64,000 nt of DNA, taken from Halobacteriovoraceae bacterium (GTDB lineage: Bacteria; Bdellovibrionota; Bacteriovoracia; Bacteriovoracales; Bacteriovoracaceae). Within the stretch, counting starts at the first letter, position 1; each line of letters starts with the position of its first letter. The stretch lies in assembly GCA_002707495.1 (NCBI GenBank), contig PAMZ01000022.1, positions 310,001-374,000 of the forward strand, given 5' to 3'. Below, piece by piece: positions 6,955 through 15,446 of this stretch. The position numbers and the translations under genes were made by a program. A model generated the notes under the pieces. The model searched no databases, had not been told where the DNA came from, and saw only the letters and a list, made by a program, of their open reading frames with translations.

Positions 6955-8633
6955 TTTTTCTTTTTACTGGTCCAACCTATTCCTGGATTAAAACTATTGG
7001 TGGGATCAAGTTTTTTATAATGAATTCGAAGCGGCTCTTTGGCGTAATACTCATGACCGACGTTATGCTCGGCTGGATACTCAGCCCCTCTGGCATCATA
7101 TGTTTTTAATAATTCTTTTTTAAGCGCTTTGGCATCCACGCCTTTTTTCACCACATAATTTTGATGGAGCACATGACAAAAAAGGTGTCCGTAGTAGAGT
7201 TTTACATCAAGCACATCATCTATCTCAGGAGGGAGTTTCTCAAACCATTCCTTTTCATTTCTTGGGAAAGCGATATCCATGGTCATCATATCCCCAAGTT
7301 TTTTTCTGTTGAGTGCGTGATAGCGGCCGATGGCACTTGCTGCCACAAAACGATGAAGGATGGCTTTTTTCGCTTCCTTTTCATCACACTCAAAATAATT
7401 TCCCTCGTGCTCTTCAAAAAAATTAGGAAAAAACTCACGAGCTTCATCCACGGCACCATCGGACATTTCAATAATCCAATGATGTTCATAGAGATCACGG
7501 TACTCTTCCATTCTTTTGGGTAAATGATTAGGCCAAAACCAAATAAGAAATTGCATCAAGCGATCTGAAAATTTATCCGGCAAGAACCAAAACTTTCCGG
7601 CCATCAAATCAACTTTGCGTTTTAAGTTAAAGAGCTTAGGAATAAAACTTGGACCGATCTTATCGATGACCACATGATTATCTTTTCCATATTTTTTGGC
7701 AAAGTCATAACAAACTCGATGCAAGTACTCACCTGATGTAGGGAGGTTTTTGAACTTACCAAGAATTTCCCGTCTTATTTTCCAAATCACATCAGGGCTA
7801 TTCGTTCCCACATAAAAAACTTGGGTGTTCTTAGGCTTAGGATAAGTATCAAGTCTGACTGCAAACACGGCTATTTTTCCGGCGCAACCAGAAGCGCCAT
7901 AAAGCCTTCTTCCGTCAGCATTGAATCTCGCGGGAGTTGATGAATCAACTTCACGCACTCGTATATGATATTCATTATCTGAGGCGAGTTTATCGGGGTG
8001 TTCTATATCCTTATCTTTGAATTTTTTGTTTTGAAGATTGTCTAAAATCTCCTCAGGGGAATTGCCCAAATTCACACCTAATTCATTTACAAGATTCAAC
8101 TCGCCATTTTCATCAATCTGAGCGTAGATCGAAAGTTCAGTATAAGCGGGACCTCTTTTTACAAGTGCGCCACCTGAATTATTGCAAACTCCACCGACGA
8201 TAGAAGCTCCAATACAAGAGGAACCAATGACGGAGTGAGGCTCACGTCCATAGGGAATAAGTTTATCTTCCAGTCCGAATAGCGTACTGCCAGCAAGACC
8301 TATAATTTGTTTTCCTTCATTTATAATATGTATTTGATCAATACGAAGTGTGCTGATGACAACGATGGGCCTATCATAGTCGTCACCATTGGGAGTAGAG
8401 CCTCCGGTGAGACCCGTATTTGCAGCTTGCATGATAACGATAATATCAGCCTTCACACAGACTTTGAGTATCTCCCAGACTTCAACCAGTGTTCCAGGTT
8501 TTACGACTGCGATTGCCTTGCCTTCCCCAAAACGCCAACCTTTACAAAAAGGCTCCATATGAGCCTCACTTGTGATGGTATATTTATTACCGGCTATCTT
8601 ACTGATTTCATTGACTACAGATTGATTCGACAT
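6945..8633 (-). CDS. dld: Quinone-dependent D-lactate dehydrogenase
   Basis: A 562-residue FAD enzyme that oxidises D-lactate to pyruvate and feeds electrons to quinones at the inner membrane. It aligns by eye along its whole length with E. coli Dld (571 residues). Signature stretches include MQAANTGLTGGSTPNG around residue 68, GREPHSVIGSSCIGAS around 130 and CNNSGGALVKRGPAYTELS just after. The FAD_binding_4 domain occupies the N-terminal third and the Lact-deh-memb domain the remainder, ending with GVDAKALKKELL and NPGIGWTSKKK. It is the first gene of a probable operon with the cupin and possibly the GHKL-like gene. Confidence 0.95.
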   Translation of the reverse strand: MSNQSVVNEISKIAGNKYTITSEAHMEPFCKGWRFGEGKAIAVVKPGTLVEVWEILKVCVKADIIVIMQAANTGLTGGSTPNGDDYDRPIVVISTLRIDQIHIINEGKQIIGLAGSTLFGLEDKLIPYGREPHSVIGSSCIGASIVGGVCNNSGGALVKRGPAYTELSIYAQIDENGELNLVNELGVNLGNSPEEILDNLQNKKFKDKDIEHPDKLASDNEYHIRVREVDSSTPARFNADGRRLYGASGCAGKIAVFAVRLDTYPKPKNTQVFYVGTNSPDVIWKIRREILGKFKNLPTSGEYLHRVCYDFAKKYGKDNHVVIDKIGPSFIPKLFNLKRKVDLMAGKFWFLPDKFSDRLMQFLIWFWPNHLPKRMEEYRDLYEHHWIIEMSDGAVDEAREFFPNFFEEHEGNYFECDEKEAKKAILHRFVAASAIGRYHALNRKKLGDMMTMDIAFPRNEKEWFEKLPPEIDDVLDVKLYYGHLFCHVLHQNYVVKKGVDAKALKKELLKTYDARGAEYPAEHNVGHEYYAKEPLRIHYKKLDPTNSFNPGIGWTSKKKNWQ

Positions 8634-8672
8634 GAACCGATTTTAGCAGAATGGAACTTGATTACAAAGTTC

Positions 8673-9125
8673 TTATTTATTAATGTCAGGCCAATTTCTA
8701 TCGGCTTTTCGAATAAACTCAGCTTGGTTCTCTGACCACTTAGCGGCAATATCTGAATTATAATTTAAATATAAGACTCCCTCTACAACTGTAGCTGTCC
8801 TTAAGTCCACATCCGCGGTATAGCCTTGTGCGACCGCCCAAGCACAATAACCGCCATAAGCTGGTGCATACTTTTTAGGATTCGATTTAAAAAGATCAAG
8901 ATTTTCCTGATTTCTAAATTCATAATAGGCTCCCTCATACTCATACTTAAACTCACCTTTCCCCTCAATAATATCTTGAGTTTGATAAAGCTCAACTACA
9001 TCCTTGCCATCTACCGCTTTGTCACTCCAAGAACTCTTATTCGTTCGAGCTGTGGCACATGATACTGATACTAATAGAATCCAAGCTCCTATCACTGATT
9101 TTAAAGCTAAATTATTCATTTTCAT
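8673..9125 (-). CDS. YHS-domain lipoprotein
   Basis: A 150-residue protein with a lipoprotein signal (lipobox VSVSC near residues 19-23). The core has the YHS pattern: EGAYYEFRNQENLDLFKSNPKKY followed by APAYGGYCAWAVA, where the Cys is a likely metal ligand. The rest (YLNYNSDIAAKWSEN...ADRNWP) matches the extended YHS lipoproteins often annotated in Proteobacteria. The function is unknown; metal or haem handling is often proposed. AGGAG lies just upstream of the ATG. It is a separate unit upstream of dld on the same strand, with a 39-base gap. Confidence 0.8.
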   Translation of the reverse strand: MKMNNLALKSVIGAWILLVSVSCATARTNKSSWSDKAVDGKDVVELYQTQDIIEGKGEFKYEYEGAYYEFRNQENLDLFKSNPKKYAPAYGGYCAWAVAQGYTADVDLRTATVVEGVLYLNYNSDIAAKWSENQAEFIRKADRNWPDINK

Positions 9126-9201
9126 TCTCCTTTGATTATTAGTGACAAAAGTTTAGTTTTTATTACATGTCTTTTTCAAAAGACTGCTTTAGGATAAGTC
9201 T

Positions 9202-9732
9202 ATGAAAAGAGTCATCATCATTGGAACAACAGGAAGTGGAAAATCGACTTTAGCTAAGAAATTAGCTAAAAAACTGAATTGTCCACATATTCAGCTGGAT
9301 TCTCTTTTTTGGAAGCCCAATTGGCAGGAAGCCAGTGATGAAGAGCTCTTTTCTAAATTGGAGAAAGCGGTGGCGCAAGACTCTTGGGTCTTAGATGGCA
9401 ATTACACCCGGACAAATTTTATCTCCTGGCCAAAGGCAGACACCGTAATTTGGATCAATCTCCCTTTATGGCTCACATTTTATCAAAACTTCACTCGTTC
9501 ATTTCGAAGGGCCTTAACTCAAGAAGAACTTTGGGTGGGAACAGGAAACAAAGAATCATTTAAAAAAATGTTTTCTCGTGATTCAATTTTGATTTGGCTT
9601 TTTAAATCATACGGACCTCAATTGAAAGCAAACCAGGAAAAGATGAAAGATCCTAAATTTTCACATATTAAATTTTATCGCTTGAGATCGAGACGTGAGA
9701 TAAATGAATTTATTAAAGATATAAAGGAATAA
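9202..9732 (+). CDS. P-loop kinase, FlaR/topology-modulation-like
   Basis: A 176-residue cytosolic protein. The Walker A motif GTTGSGKSTLAKKL is at residues 8-21, followed by HIQLDSLFWKPNW, WVLDGNYTRT and an Arg-rich lid region, a pattern of small adenylate-kinase-like proteins (FlaR / AAA_18 group). The substrate is unknown. It is followed after three bases by an SDR gene, so the two are almost certainly co-transcribed. Confidence 0.75.
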   Translation: MKRVIIIGTTGSGKSTLAKKLAKKLNCPHIQLDSLFWKPNWQEASDEELFSKLEKAVAQDSWVLDGNYTRTNFISWPKADTVIWINLPLWLTFYQNFTRSFRRALTQEELWVGTGNKESFKKMFSRDSILIWLFKSYGPQLKANQEKMKDPKFSHIKFYRLRSRREINEFIKDIKE

Positions 9733-9735
9733 TGA

Positions 9736-10608
9736 ATGAAAATACTCGTTATCGGCGGTAATTTATTTTTTGGAAAAAAACTAGTTCATAAGCTCATTGA
9801 AAATAAACATAGTATTACAGTTCTTAACAGACAAAACAATGCAGATGATTTTGGCGATAAAGTACATCGGATCAAATGTGACCGATTAAAAAAAGAGGAC
9901 ATGCAGCGAGCACTTGGTGAAACTCAATGGGATATTGTTTATGATCAAGTCTGCTACGACTATCAAACAGCCAAAGATTCATGCGAGATATTCAATGGTA
10001 AGGTAAAGCATTATATTCATACTTCTTCTCAGTCCGTCTATGAGCCAGGAAGTGAGATCAGTGAAGACGCCTTTATTCCAAGCCAGCACGAGTTTTCTGA
10101 ACAAGCAGATCATAGAACTCAATATGCTGAAGCTAAAAGACAGGCAGAAAAAGCATTCGAAAGCTTTGCCCGTTTCCCTGTCTCTTATGTTAGATTTTGC
10201 ATCGTGATAGGGTTAGATGACTATACCAAAAGATTTCTTTTCCATATTAATAGAGTAAAAACAGAAAAGGAGATTTTCTTTCCTAATTTAGAAGCTAAAA
10301 TTTCCTTTATCACGTCACAGGATGCTGCCAATTCCCTTTATCATATAGGTATGAATCAAATTACCGGTCCTATCAATTGTTGTAACTCAGGACATATAGC
10401 TCTCAGTAAGCTTATGAAGTTTATATGTGATAGAACAGGAAAAGACTTAATCGAAGCTCACATACAAACTCAAGAAAACTCATCTCCTTATGGCATAGAT
10501 CAAAATTGGTATATGGATAACCAAAAACTTACAAGTTCGGGATTAAAACTTGGACCTGTAGAAATTAAGGTGAGAAAACTTATAGAAGAAAGTTGTGAGC
10601 TTAGTTGA
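9736..10608 (+). CDS. NAD-dependent epimerase/dehydratase family protein
   Basis: A 290-residue extended-type SDR protein. The N-terminal Rossmann motif is GGNLFFGKKL (residues 7-16), preceded by MKILVI. The active-site Tyr lies in TQYAEAKRQAE near residue 135 (YxxxK). It resembles CSP41-like and isoflavone-reductase-like SDRs more than dedicated sugar-nucleotide epimerases. The substrate is unknown. The start is three bases after the preceding kinase gene. Confidence 0.75.
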   Translation: MKILVIGGNLFFGKKLVHKLIENKHSITVLNRQNNADDFGDKVHRIKCDRLKKEDMQRALGETQWDIVYDQVCYDYQTAKDSCEIFNGKVKHYIHTSSQSVYEPGSEISEDAFIPSQHEFSEQADHRTQYAEAKRQAEKAFESFARFPVSYVRFCIVIGLDDYTKRFLFHINRVKTEKEIFFPNLEAKISFITSQDAANSLYHIGMNQITGPINCCNSGHIALSKLMKFICDRTGKDLIEAHIQTQENSSPYGIDQNWYMDNQKLTSSGLKLGPVEIKVRKLIEESCELS

Positions 10609-10642
10609 AACATAATATAAAAACATAATAAGGAATAATTTT

Positions 10643-11023
10643 ATGAGCCTTGATGCAATAGGAATTGCCTGTCGTGATTTAGAAAAATCTATTCGCTTCT
10701 ACGAACTATTGGGATTGGAATTTAGTGCCTCTGGCTCAGAGCATTATGAAGCCACTTCAAAGACAGGAATGAGAATCATGCTTGACTCCTTTGAGCTTAT
10801 GAAAAAAATTAACCCGAAATGGAACGAACCAGAAAAACCAGGAATTACACTTTGCTTCTTGCAAGACTCTCCAGCGCTTGTCGACGAGACTTTTCAAAAG
10901 ATTGTTGATGCAGGTTTTAACGCTGAGAAGGAGCCTTGGGATGCATTTTGGGGTCAGCGCTACTCTACCGTGAAAGATCCGGACGGAAATCAAATTGATA
11001 TTTTTGCGTCTATAGATAAATAA
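10643..11023 (+). CDS. VOC (glyoxalase/bleomycin-resistance) family protein
   Basis: A 126-residue protein with the two beta-alpha-beta-beta-beta modules of the vicinal oxygen chelate fold: DAIGIACRDLEKSIRFYELLG at the N-terminus and VKDPDGNQIDIFA at the C-terminus. AGGA lies upstream of the ATG. Such proteins can be metal-dependent enzymes or ligand-binding resistance proteins. Here only some usual metal ligands are recognisable, so the function remains open. Confidence 0.8.
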   Translation: MSLDAIGIACRDLEKSIRFYELLGLEFSASGSEHYEATSKTGMRIMLDSFELMKKINPKWNEPEKPGITLCFLQDSPALVDETFQKIVDAGFNAEKEPWDAFWGQRYSTVKDPDGNQIDIFASIDK

Positions 11024-11086
11024 AAATACCAGACATCCCCGAGCGGTCTTGTCGGTCTTAAACTCTGTCTATTCTTAAGTTCAATA

Positions 11087-11114
11087 TTGCTTAGCCAACT
11101 ATTTCAAATATAAT
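11087..11114 (+). promoter_or_regulatory. Sigma-70-type promoter for the DUF3015 gene
   Basis: TTGCTT, a 16-base spacer and a perfect TATAAT lie about 30 bases upstream of the ATG at 11143. The -10 box overlaps a spurious in-frame ATG at 11113, which argues against that earlier start. Confidence 0.6.
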
Positions 11115-11142
11115 GATTCTTTATATTTTTTATGGAGGTTTT

Positions 11143-11568
11143 ATGAAAAAATTAATCGCTATTGCAACATTATCTTTAGCAACCAGTTCAGCATTTGCAG
11201 CTCACGGGCCTGCGGGATGTGGACTTGGATCAATCTTATTTGAAGGTAAAGAGGGAACAATGTTTAACGTTCTTGCTGCAACTTTCAACGGATCATCAGC
11301 TAACCAAACATTTGGTATGTCATCTGGAACTTTAGGATGTGAGGATGCTGCTACTGCAAAAGTTTCTTCAGTATCTTTTGTTGAAGGAAACACTGTTGCT
11401 CTTTCAAATGATATTGCTAGAGGTCAAGGGGAAACTCTTACTGCTTATCTAACAATGATCAACAAAGCAGATGCTGACACAACTGTGTTAAAAGCAAATT
11501 TTTCTCAAATTTTTGCTAAAGGCAATACTTCAGCAGACATCGATTCAAGAATTAAAAATCTTTTGTAA
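11143..11568 (+). CDS. DUF3015 family secreted protein
   Basis: A 141-residue exported protein. I chose ATG 11143 because GGAGG lies 5 bases before it and it opens with a Lys-Lys signal peptide cut after AFA. The mature part begins with the DUF3015 hallmark GPAGCGLGSILFEGKEG and has two Cys residues (the second in SGTLGCEDA) likely forming a disulfide. Biochemical function is unknown. The DUF4105 gene starts within 10 bases of its stop, so the two are probably one operon; I recall that this gene pair recurs in Proteobacteria. Confidence 0.8.
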   Translation: MKKLIAIATLSLATSSAFAAHGPAGCGLGSILFEGKEGTMFNVLAATFNGSSANQTFGMSSGTLGCEDAATAKVSSVSFVEGNTVALSNDIARGQGETLTAYLTMINKADADTTVLKANFSQIFAKGNTSADIDSRIKNLL

Positions 11569-11577
11569 GAGGTTTAT

Positions 11578-13416
11578 ATTAATTTCTTAAAAAAAATTAG
11601 AGGGGCCAATTTTTTTGGCCCTTTGTTATTGTGTCTCATTCAAAGCTCTTTTGCATCCGTTCAACTCGAACACGTCCCTGAACAATGGCTTCATTTACTG
11701 CGATACAATAAGAACTTATGGGGTGGCATCGAAAGTGAAGTTGACTCAAAGAATTTTTTTTTAGCCAAGTCGGGAAAGACTGATCCCGCATCTGAGCTAG
11801 CGGCAAATATAGAAAATTTTCGTATCCCGATCGAAAACTTTAAAGACCCAAACCAGCACCCCATCTGCCTTTTCCCTGGACGTTACCTCTTTCTCAAAAC
11901 TATCGGAAAAGTTAGGACTGAATTTGATTTAGATAAATGTAGCGATTTTAAAACTTTCAAAGATAAGCTTGAACTAAGTTCCGTATCAGTCGTCTTTTCC
12001 TCCTATTTCATCAATAAACCCGCCTCGGCGTTTGGACATACCTTTTTTAAACTGAATAAGGACTCTCCTCTCAAAACTGATTTGCAATCTTACGGAGTCG
12101 ATTTTAGTGCACAAGTGACGACAAAAAATCCTATTGCCTATGGAGTACTCGGTATTTTTGGTGGATTCTATGGAAAATTCAATCTCATGCCTTATTTTTT
12201 AAAACTCAGAGAATATAACGATTATGAGTCAAGAGACCTCTGGGAATTTGAGCTCAACCTAAATGATGACGAGCTTGATCTTTTTACCGCCCATCTTTGG
12301 GATATGAATCAAGCTGCATTTGATTATTTCTATTTTTCTGAAAACTGCTCTTATCATATCTCTCGCTTTATCGATGCTGTAAAGCCCGACTGGAAAATCA
12401 TGGAGGCCATTTACGAGACTACGATACCTATAGATACACTTGCTCCTTTAAAAGACCAAAAAAAAATCACTCAAGGTATTTATTTTCGTCCCTCTCAACA
12501 AAAAAGATCTCAACAAAAATTAGAGAAACTCAATAAGTTGGAAAGAAGGGCCGTAAAAAACTCTTTTAACAATTTAAAACTAGCAGAGCTTGGAGATTTT
12601 AATAGAAATCAAAAAGCCAAAATACTTGATGCCATTATCGATTTCACCGACTATAAATATCCCACTCAAATGCACCTCTCTAAAGACAATCCTATCCAAG
12701 ACTTTAAAAGAGAAGCTCTCATTGCGAGAAGTCAAATTGAAGTGACCTCTCAGTCAATTGAGAAGTTTCAGGTTGAAAAATTTGATTCAGGACATAAGGC
12801 CAGAAAATTTGGTCTGGGCGCAAGGGGTGGAGATAGAACTGGAATGGAGTTCAGACATCGTTTTGCTCTTCACGATATTCTAGAGCCGCAAGGTGACGTC
12901 TACTCTCTTTTCTCTCTTGAGATGGGAAAAACACGGTTTTTCTTAGAACAAGAAACAAATAAGTTCCTTTTTGAGGAATTAGAAGTCGCCCATGTTGAGG
13001 CCTTAAGACCCATAAATTTTCTCGAAAAAAGAATCTCATGGAATTTCGATTTTGGACTTAAAAATAGATTTGAAATTGTCGCTCCTTTTTTAAATATTGG
13101 AGTCGGTCCCTCAATTGCCCTTGGGAAGCAAAATTTCACCTTATTTTTTCAGACAGAAAATAACCATCTTTTTAATGAGTACCTCTACCAGCAGAGCTAT
13201 CTTGGAGCTAACTTTCAATGGCTCTTTAAAAAAGATAATTTTGGATTTAAAGTGAACTTTAAAAAATACCGAGACCTTGTACTAGCACAAGACAATGTGG
13301 ATATTGTACAAAGTGAACTTAGCTATCTTCCCTCAGAGAACTACCAAATCGCCGCTGAGACATTAAAGTCTGATCTAGAGGAAAGGACCTCACTCCTTAT
13401 TTACGCCTATTATTAG
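11578..13416 (+). CDS. DUF4105 (Lnb-type) exported protein, probable ATT start
   Basis: A ~612-residue protein. The frame stays open upstream of a TTG at 11623 to an ATT at 11578. That ATT has AGAGG five bases before it and supplies the missing basic n-region (Asn-Phe-Leu-Lys-Lys-Ile-Arg) of a signal peptide ending SSFA. The DUF4105 domain shows SAFGHTFFKL (His154), a GIFGGFYGKF stretch, REYNDYESRDLWEFELNL and YFSENCSYHI (Cys257). The conserved His and Cys suggest a thiol acyl-transfer or hydrolase site. I recall recent work linking DUF4105 proteins to lipoprotein N-acylation (Lnb). The C-terminal third looks like a beta-barrel. A hairpin at 11603-11621 lies inside the first codons. Confidence 0.75.
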   Translation: MNFLKKIRGANFFGPLLLCLIQSSFASVQLEHVPEQWLHLLRYNKNLWGGIESEVDSKNFFLAKSGKTDPASELAANIENFRIPIENFKDPNQHPICLFPGRYLFLKTIGKVRTEFDLDKCSDFKTFKDKLELSSVSVVFSSYFINKPASAFGHTFFKLNKDSPLKTDLQSYGVDFSAQVTTKNPIAYGVLGIFGGFYGKFNLMPYFLKLREYNDYESRDLWEFELNLNDDELDLFTAHLWDMNQAAFDYFYFSENCSYHISRFIDAVKPDWKIMEAIYETTIPIDTLAPLKDQKKITQGIYFRPSQQKRSQQKLEKLNKLERRAVKNSFNNLKLAELGDFNRNQKAKILDAIIDFTDYKYPTQMHLSKDNPIQDFKREALIARSQIEVTSQSIEKFQVEKFDSGHKARKFGLGARGGDRTGMEFRHRFALHDILEPQGDVYSLFSLEMGKTRFFLEQETNKFLFEELEVAHVEALRPINFLEKRISWNFDFGLKNRFEIVAPFLNIGVGPSIALGKQNFTLFFQTENNHLFNEYLYQQSYLGANFQWLFKKDNFGFKVNFKKYRDLVLAQDNVDIVQSELSYLPSENYQIAAETLKSDLEERTSLLIYAYY

Positions 13417-13607
13417 AGTGAGCTCGTCTTTTCTTTAACACTTTTTTCCTTTTTGTCGTCCACTTTAGTGGGATCATAATAAGGTGGTGTTGAAGTCGGC
13501 TTTACTAGCCCATTTGACTTAGGTAAATTGTTCTTTTTTAAGTCTACTGCGCGGTTGGCACAGGCACCTAAAAATAAAATAATAAATATAACCTTTAAAA
13601 CTTTCAT
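13413..13607 (-). CDS. Small lipoprotein
   Basis: A 64-residue protein with a basic N-terminus, a hydrophobic core and lipobox LGAC, followed by a short Lys/Pro-rich tail with no fold signal. Its stop overlaps the end of the converging DUF4105 gene by four bases. The function is unknown. The clean lipoprotein signal argues that it is real rather than a chance frame. Confidence 0.6.
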   Translation of the reverse strand: MKVLKVIFIILFLGACANRAVDLKKNNLPKSNGLVKPTSTPPYYDPTKVDDKKEKSVKEKTSSL

Positions 13608-13753
13608 GCCTTAATATTCACATAATGATAGCTCCCTATCCTTTTGGGAAAGATTTAAAAACGTTTAGAAATCTACAAATTTGCTTCAAAAAAAGGTGAT
13701 TATTTTTGTTTAGATTCTCGTTATTATAGCGAGTATTAACCGTAGGAGGACTT

Positions 13754-14707
13754 ATTAAAGATGATTTAGACCTAAAACAACGAAAAATCGGGGTTGAAAT
13801 TGAATTAGGAAATATGTCTCCTGAACTCTGCGCTGAAATAATCTCTCAGAAAACAAATTGGAATATCGAGCAGGTCCACGATGACCTTTTTCTCTTAAAA
13901 TCTCCACAGGGTGATTACAAAGTGGAAACCGACGCTGAGATTATTAAAAAAATGTCGAAAGAAGCCACTGAAGGAGAAGGTGATAGCTTCTCCAATATAA
14001 TTAGAGAAGGATTTGATTCTTTAAAAGGAACTATCGTTCCCATTGAACTTGTCAGCCCTCCGCTCCCTCTCGATAAAATTTCTGAATTGGATCAAATATG
14101 TGAAGACTTACATAAGAGGGGCGCAAAAGGAACTCAAGATTCCTTCAATTACGCTTTTGGATTGCATCTGAATCCTCAAGTGAAACAATTAGATCATGTA
14201 CATATTCTAAAAAACCTTCAGGCTTTTATTATTTTGTCCGACTGGCTACACGATCAAATTAAAATAGATACAACGAGAAGGCTGACTGGTTTTGCTAAGG
14301 ATTTCCCCAAGGACTATGCAAAGAAAATTATTCAAACCAACTATAAGCCCAGCCAGACAGAGTTTATTGATGATTATTTAAGTTTTAATCCTACAAGAAA
14401 TCGAAGTTTGGATATGCTTCCTCTGCTTAAGTTTATAGACCCAGACAGAGTGACCAATATTGTTGATGACACAAGAGTAAAAAGTCGCCCTACCTATCAC
14501 TATCGACTTCCAAACTGTATGTTAGGTTCTCCATTTTGGAGTATTAATACAGAGTGGAAGAGATGGAAGAAGGTTGAATGGCTGGCAGAAAATGATGTTT
14601 ATCTTGAGGGAGCGACTGAAGCATTCAATCAGGTTAAATTAAAAAATTCATTCAGTAATAATGAATGGATTGCCATCTTAAATACCCTCATCATGGAATC
14701 AGAATGA
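13754..14707 (+). CDS. Amidoligase_2 family enzyme, probable ATT start
   Basis: A ~317-residue protein. The first in-frame ATG (13814) would cut off the family's N-terminal motif. Reading back gives KIGVEIELGN and an ATT at 13754 with TAGGAGGA four to five bases upstream, and no other standard start codon precedes it. Other family signs are YKVETDAEIIKK, PIELVSPPLP and YAFGLHLNPQ, from the COOH-NH2 ligase (glutamine-synthetase-like) fold. Such amidoligases are predicted to join an amine to a carboxylate at the cost of ATP. The stop overlaps the next gene's ATG (ATGA), a C26 amidotransferase, a neighbour pair described for this family by Iyer and Aravind. Confidence 0.75.
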   Translation: MKDDLDLKQRKIGVEIELGNMSPELCAEIISQKTNWNIEQVHDDLFLLKSPQGDYKVETDAEIIKKMSKEATEGEGDSFSNIIREGFDSLKGTIVPIELVSPPLPLDKISELDQICEDLHKRGAKGTQDSFNYAFGLHLNPQVKQLDHVHILKNLQAFIILSDWLHDQIKIDTTRRLTGFAKDFPKDYAKKIIQTNYKPSQTEFIDDYLSFNPTRNRSLDMLPLLKFIDPDRVTNIVDDTRVKSRPTYHYRLPNCMLGSPFWSINTEWKRWKKVEWLAENDVYLEGATEAFNQVKLKNSFSNNEWIAILNTLIMESE

Positions 14708-15384
14708 AACCCTTAATCGGAGTAACAAAACCTCTTCGAGGCGGGCTCATCCAAAATCTCTGTATTCGTCTTGCTATTTTTATGACTGGAGGAAGAAGTA
14801 TTAATCTTACCTCCGATAAACCCCGGCTCGACTTAAACTTAGACGGATTAATTATTTCCGGTGGAACCGATATTCACCCCGAAGTCTATAGCGGTAGCGA
14901 GTTTAAACACAATTACTCCTATGACAGGGAGAGGGACGAAATGGAATTGAACTGGCTTAAAAAAGCTGAATTTGAACAAATTCCTACTCTATGTATTTGT
15001 CGAGGCGCTCAACTTTTAAATGTTTACTATGGTGGGAGTTTGTTTTTTGATATTTCCAAAGCCTACAAAAATGCTGATTATCCGAACTCACTTTTCGCAA
15101 AAATATTTTTTAGAAAGCCTGCTCGAGTTCTTTCGGGAAAAATCCGCGACATGATCCAACAAAATAAATTATCCGTGAACAGCCTTCACACTCAAGCTAT
15201 CGCAACATTAGGAGGCAAGCTAAAGAGAACAATGATTGAGGATAACGGAGTTGTTCAGGCCATAGAACATAAAGATTTGCCCTTTCTTTTGGGTGTACAA
15301 TTTCACCCAGAATTTCTTATTCATCGAAAGGAAATTCGACGAATTTTTAAGACCTTAGTTAGTTTCAAAACGAAAACTGTGTAG
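14704..15384 (+). CDS. Class I glutamine amidotransferase, peptidase C26 family
   Basis: A 226-residue cytosolic hydrolase resembling gamma-glutamyl-gamma-aminobutyrate hydrolase (PuuD). Start ATG 14704 overlaps the amidoligase stop, signalling coupling; a longer in-frame start lies inside the amidoligase gene and is unlikely. Visible motifs are IISGGTDIHPEVY, the nucleophile elbow CICRGAQLLN (Cys near residue 100) and VQFHPEF (His-Glu) near the C-terminus. The likely role is to cleave or remodel a gamma-glutamyl bond made by, or supplied to, the amidoligase. The product is unknown. Confidence 0.85.
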   Translation: MKPLIGVTKPLRGGLIQNLCIRLAIFMTGGRSINLTSDKPRLDLNLDGLIISGGTDIHPEVYSGSEFKHNYSYDRERDEMELNWLKKAEFEQIPTLCICRGAQLLNVYYGGSLFFDISKAYKNADYPNSLFAKIFFRKPARVLSGKIRDMIQQNKLSVNSLHTQAIATLGGKLKRTMIEDNGVVQAIEHKDLPFLLGVQFHPEFLIHRKEIRRIFKTLVSFKTKTV

Positions 15385-15446
15385 TAATTTAAACATTTTT
15401 TTTTCATCGCTAGGAATATATTTGAGACGATCTCTTATATAATTGG

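Noticed and set aside
11603-11624. Stem GGGCCAA-N5-TTGGCCC with three T residues, looks like a terminator after the DUF3015 gene
   Set aside because: The T-run is short and the stem lies inside the DUF4105 frame if it starts at ATT 11578, as the signal peptide suggests. At most an attenuator.
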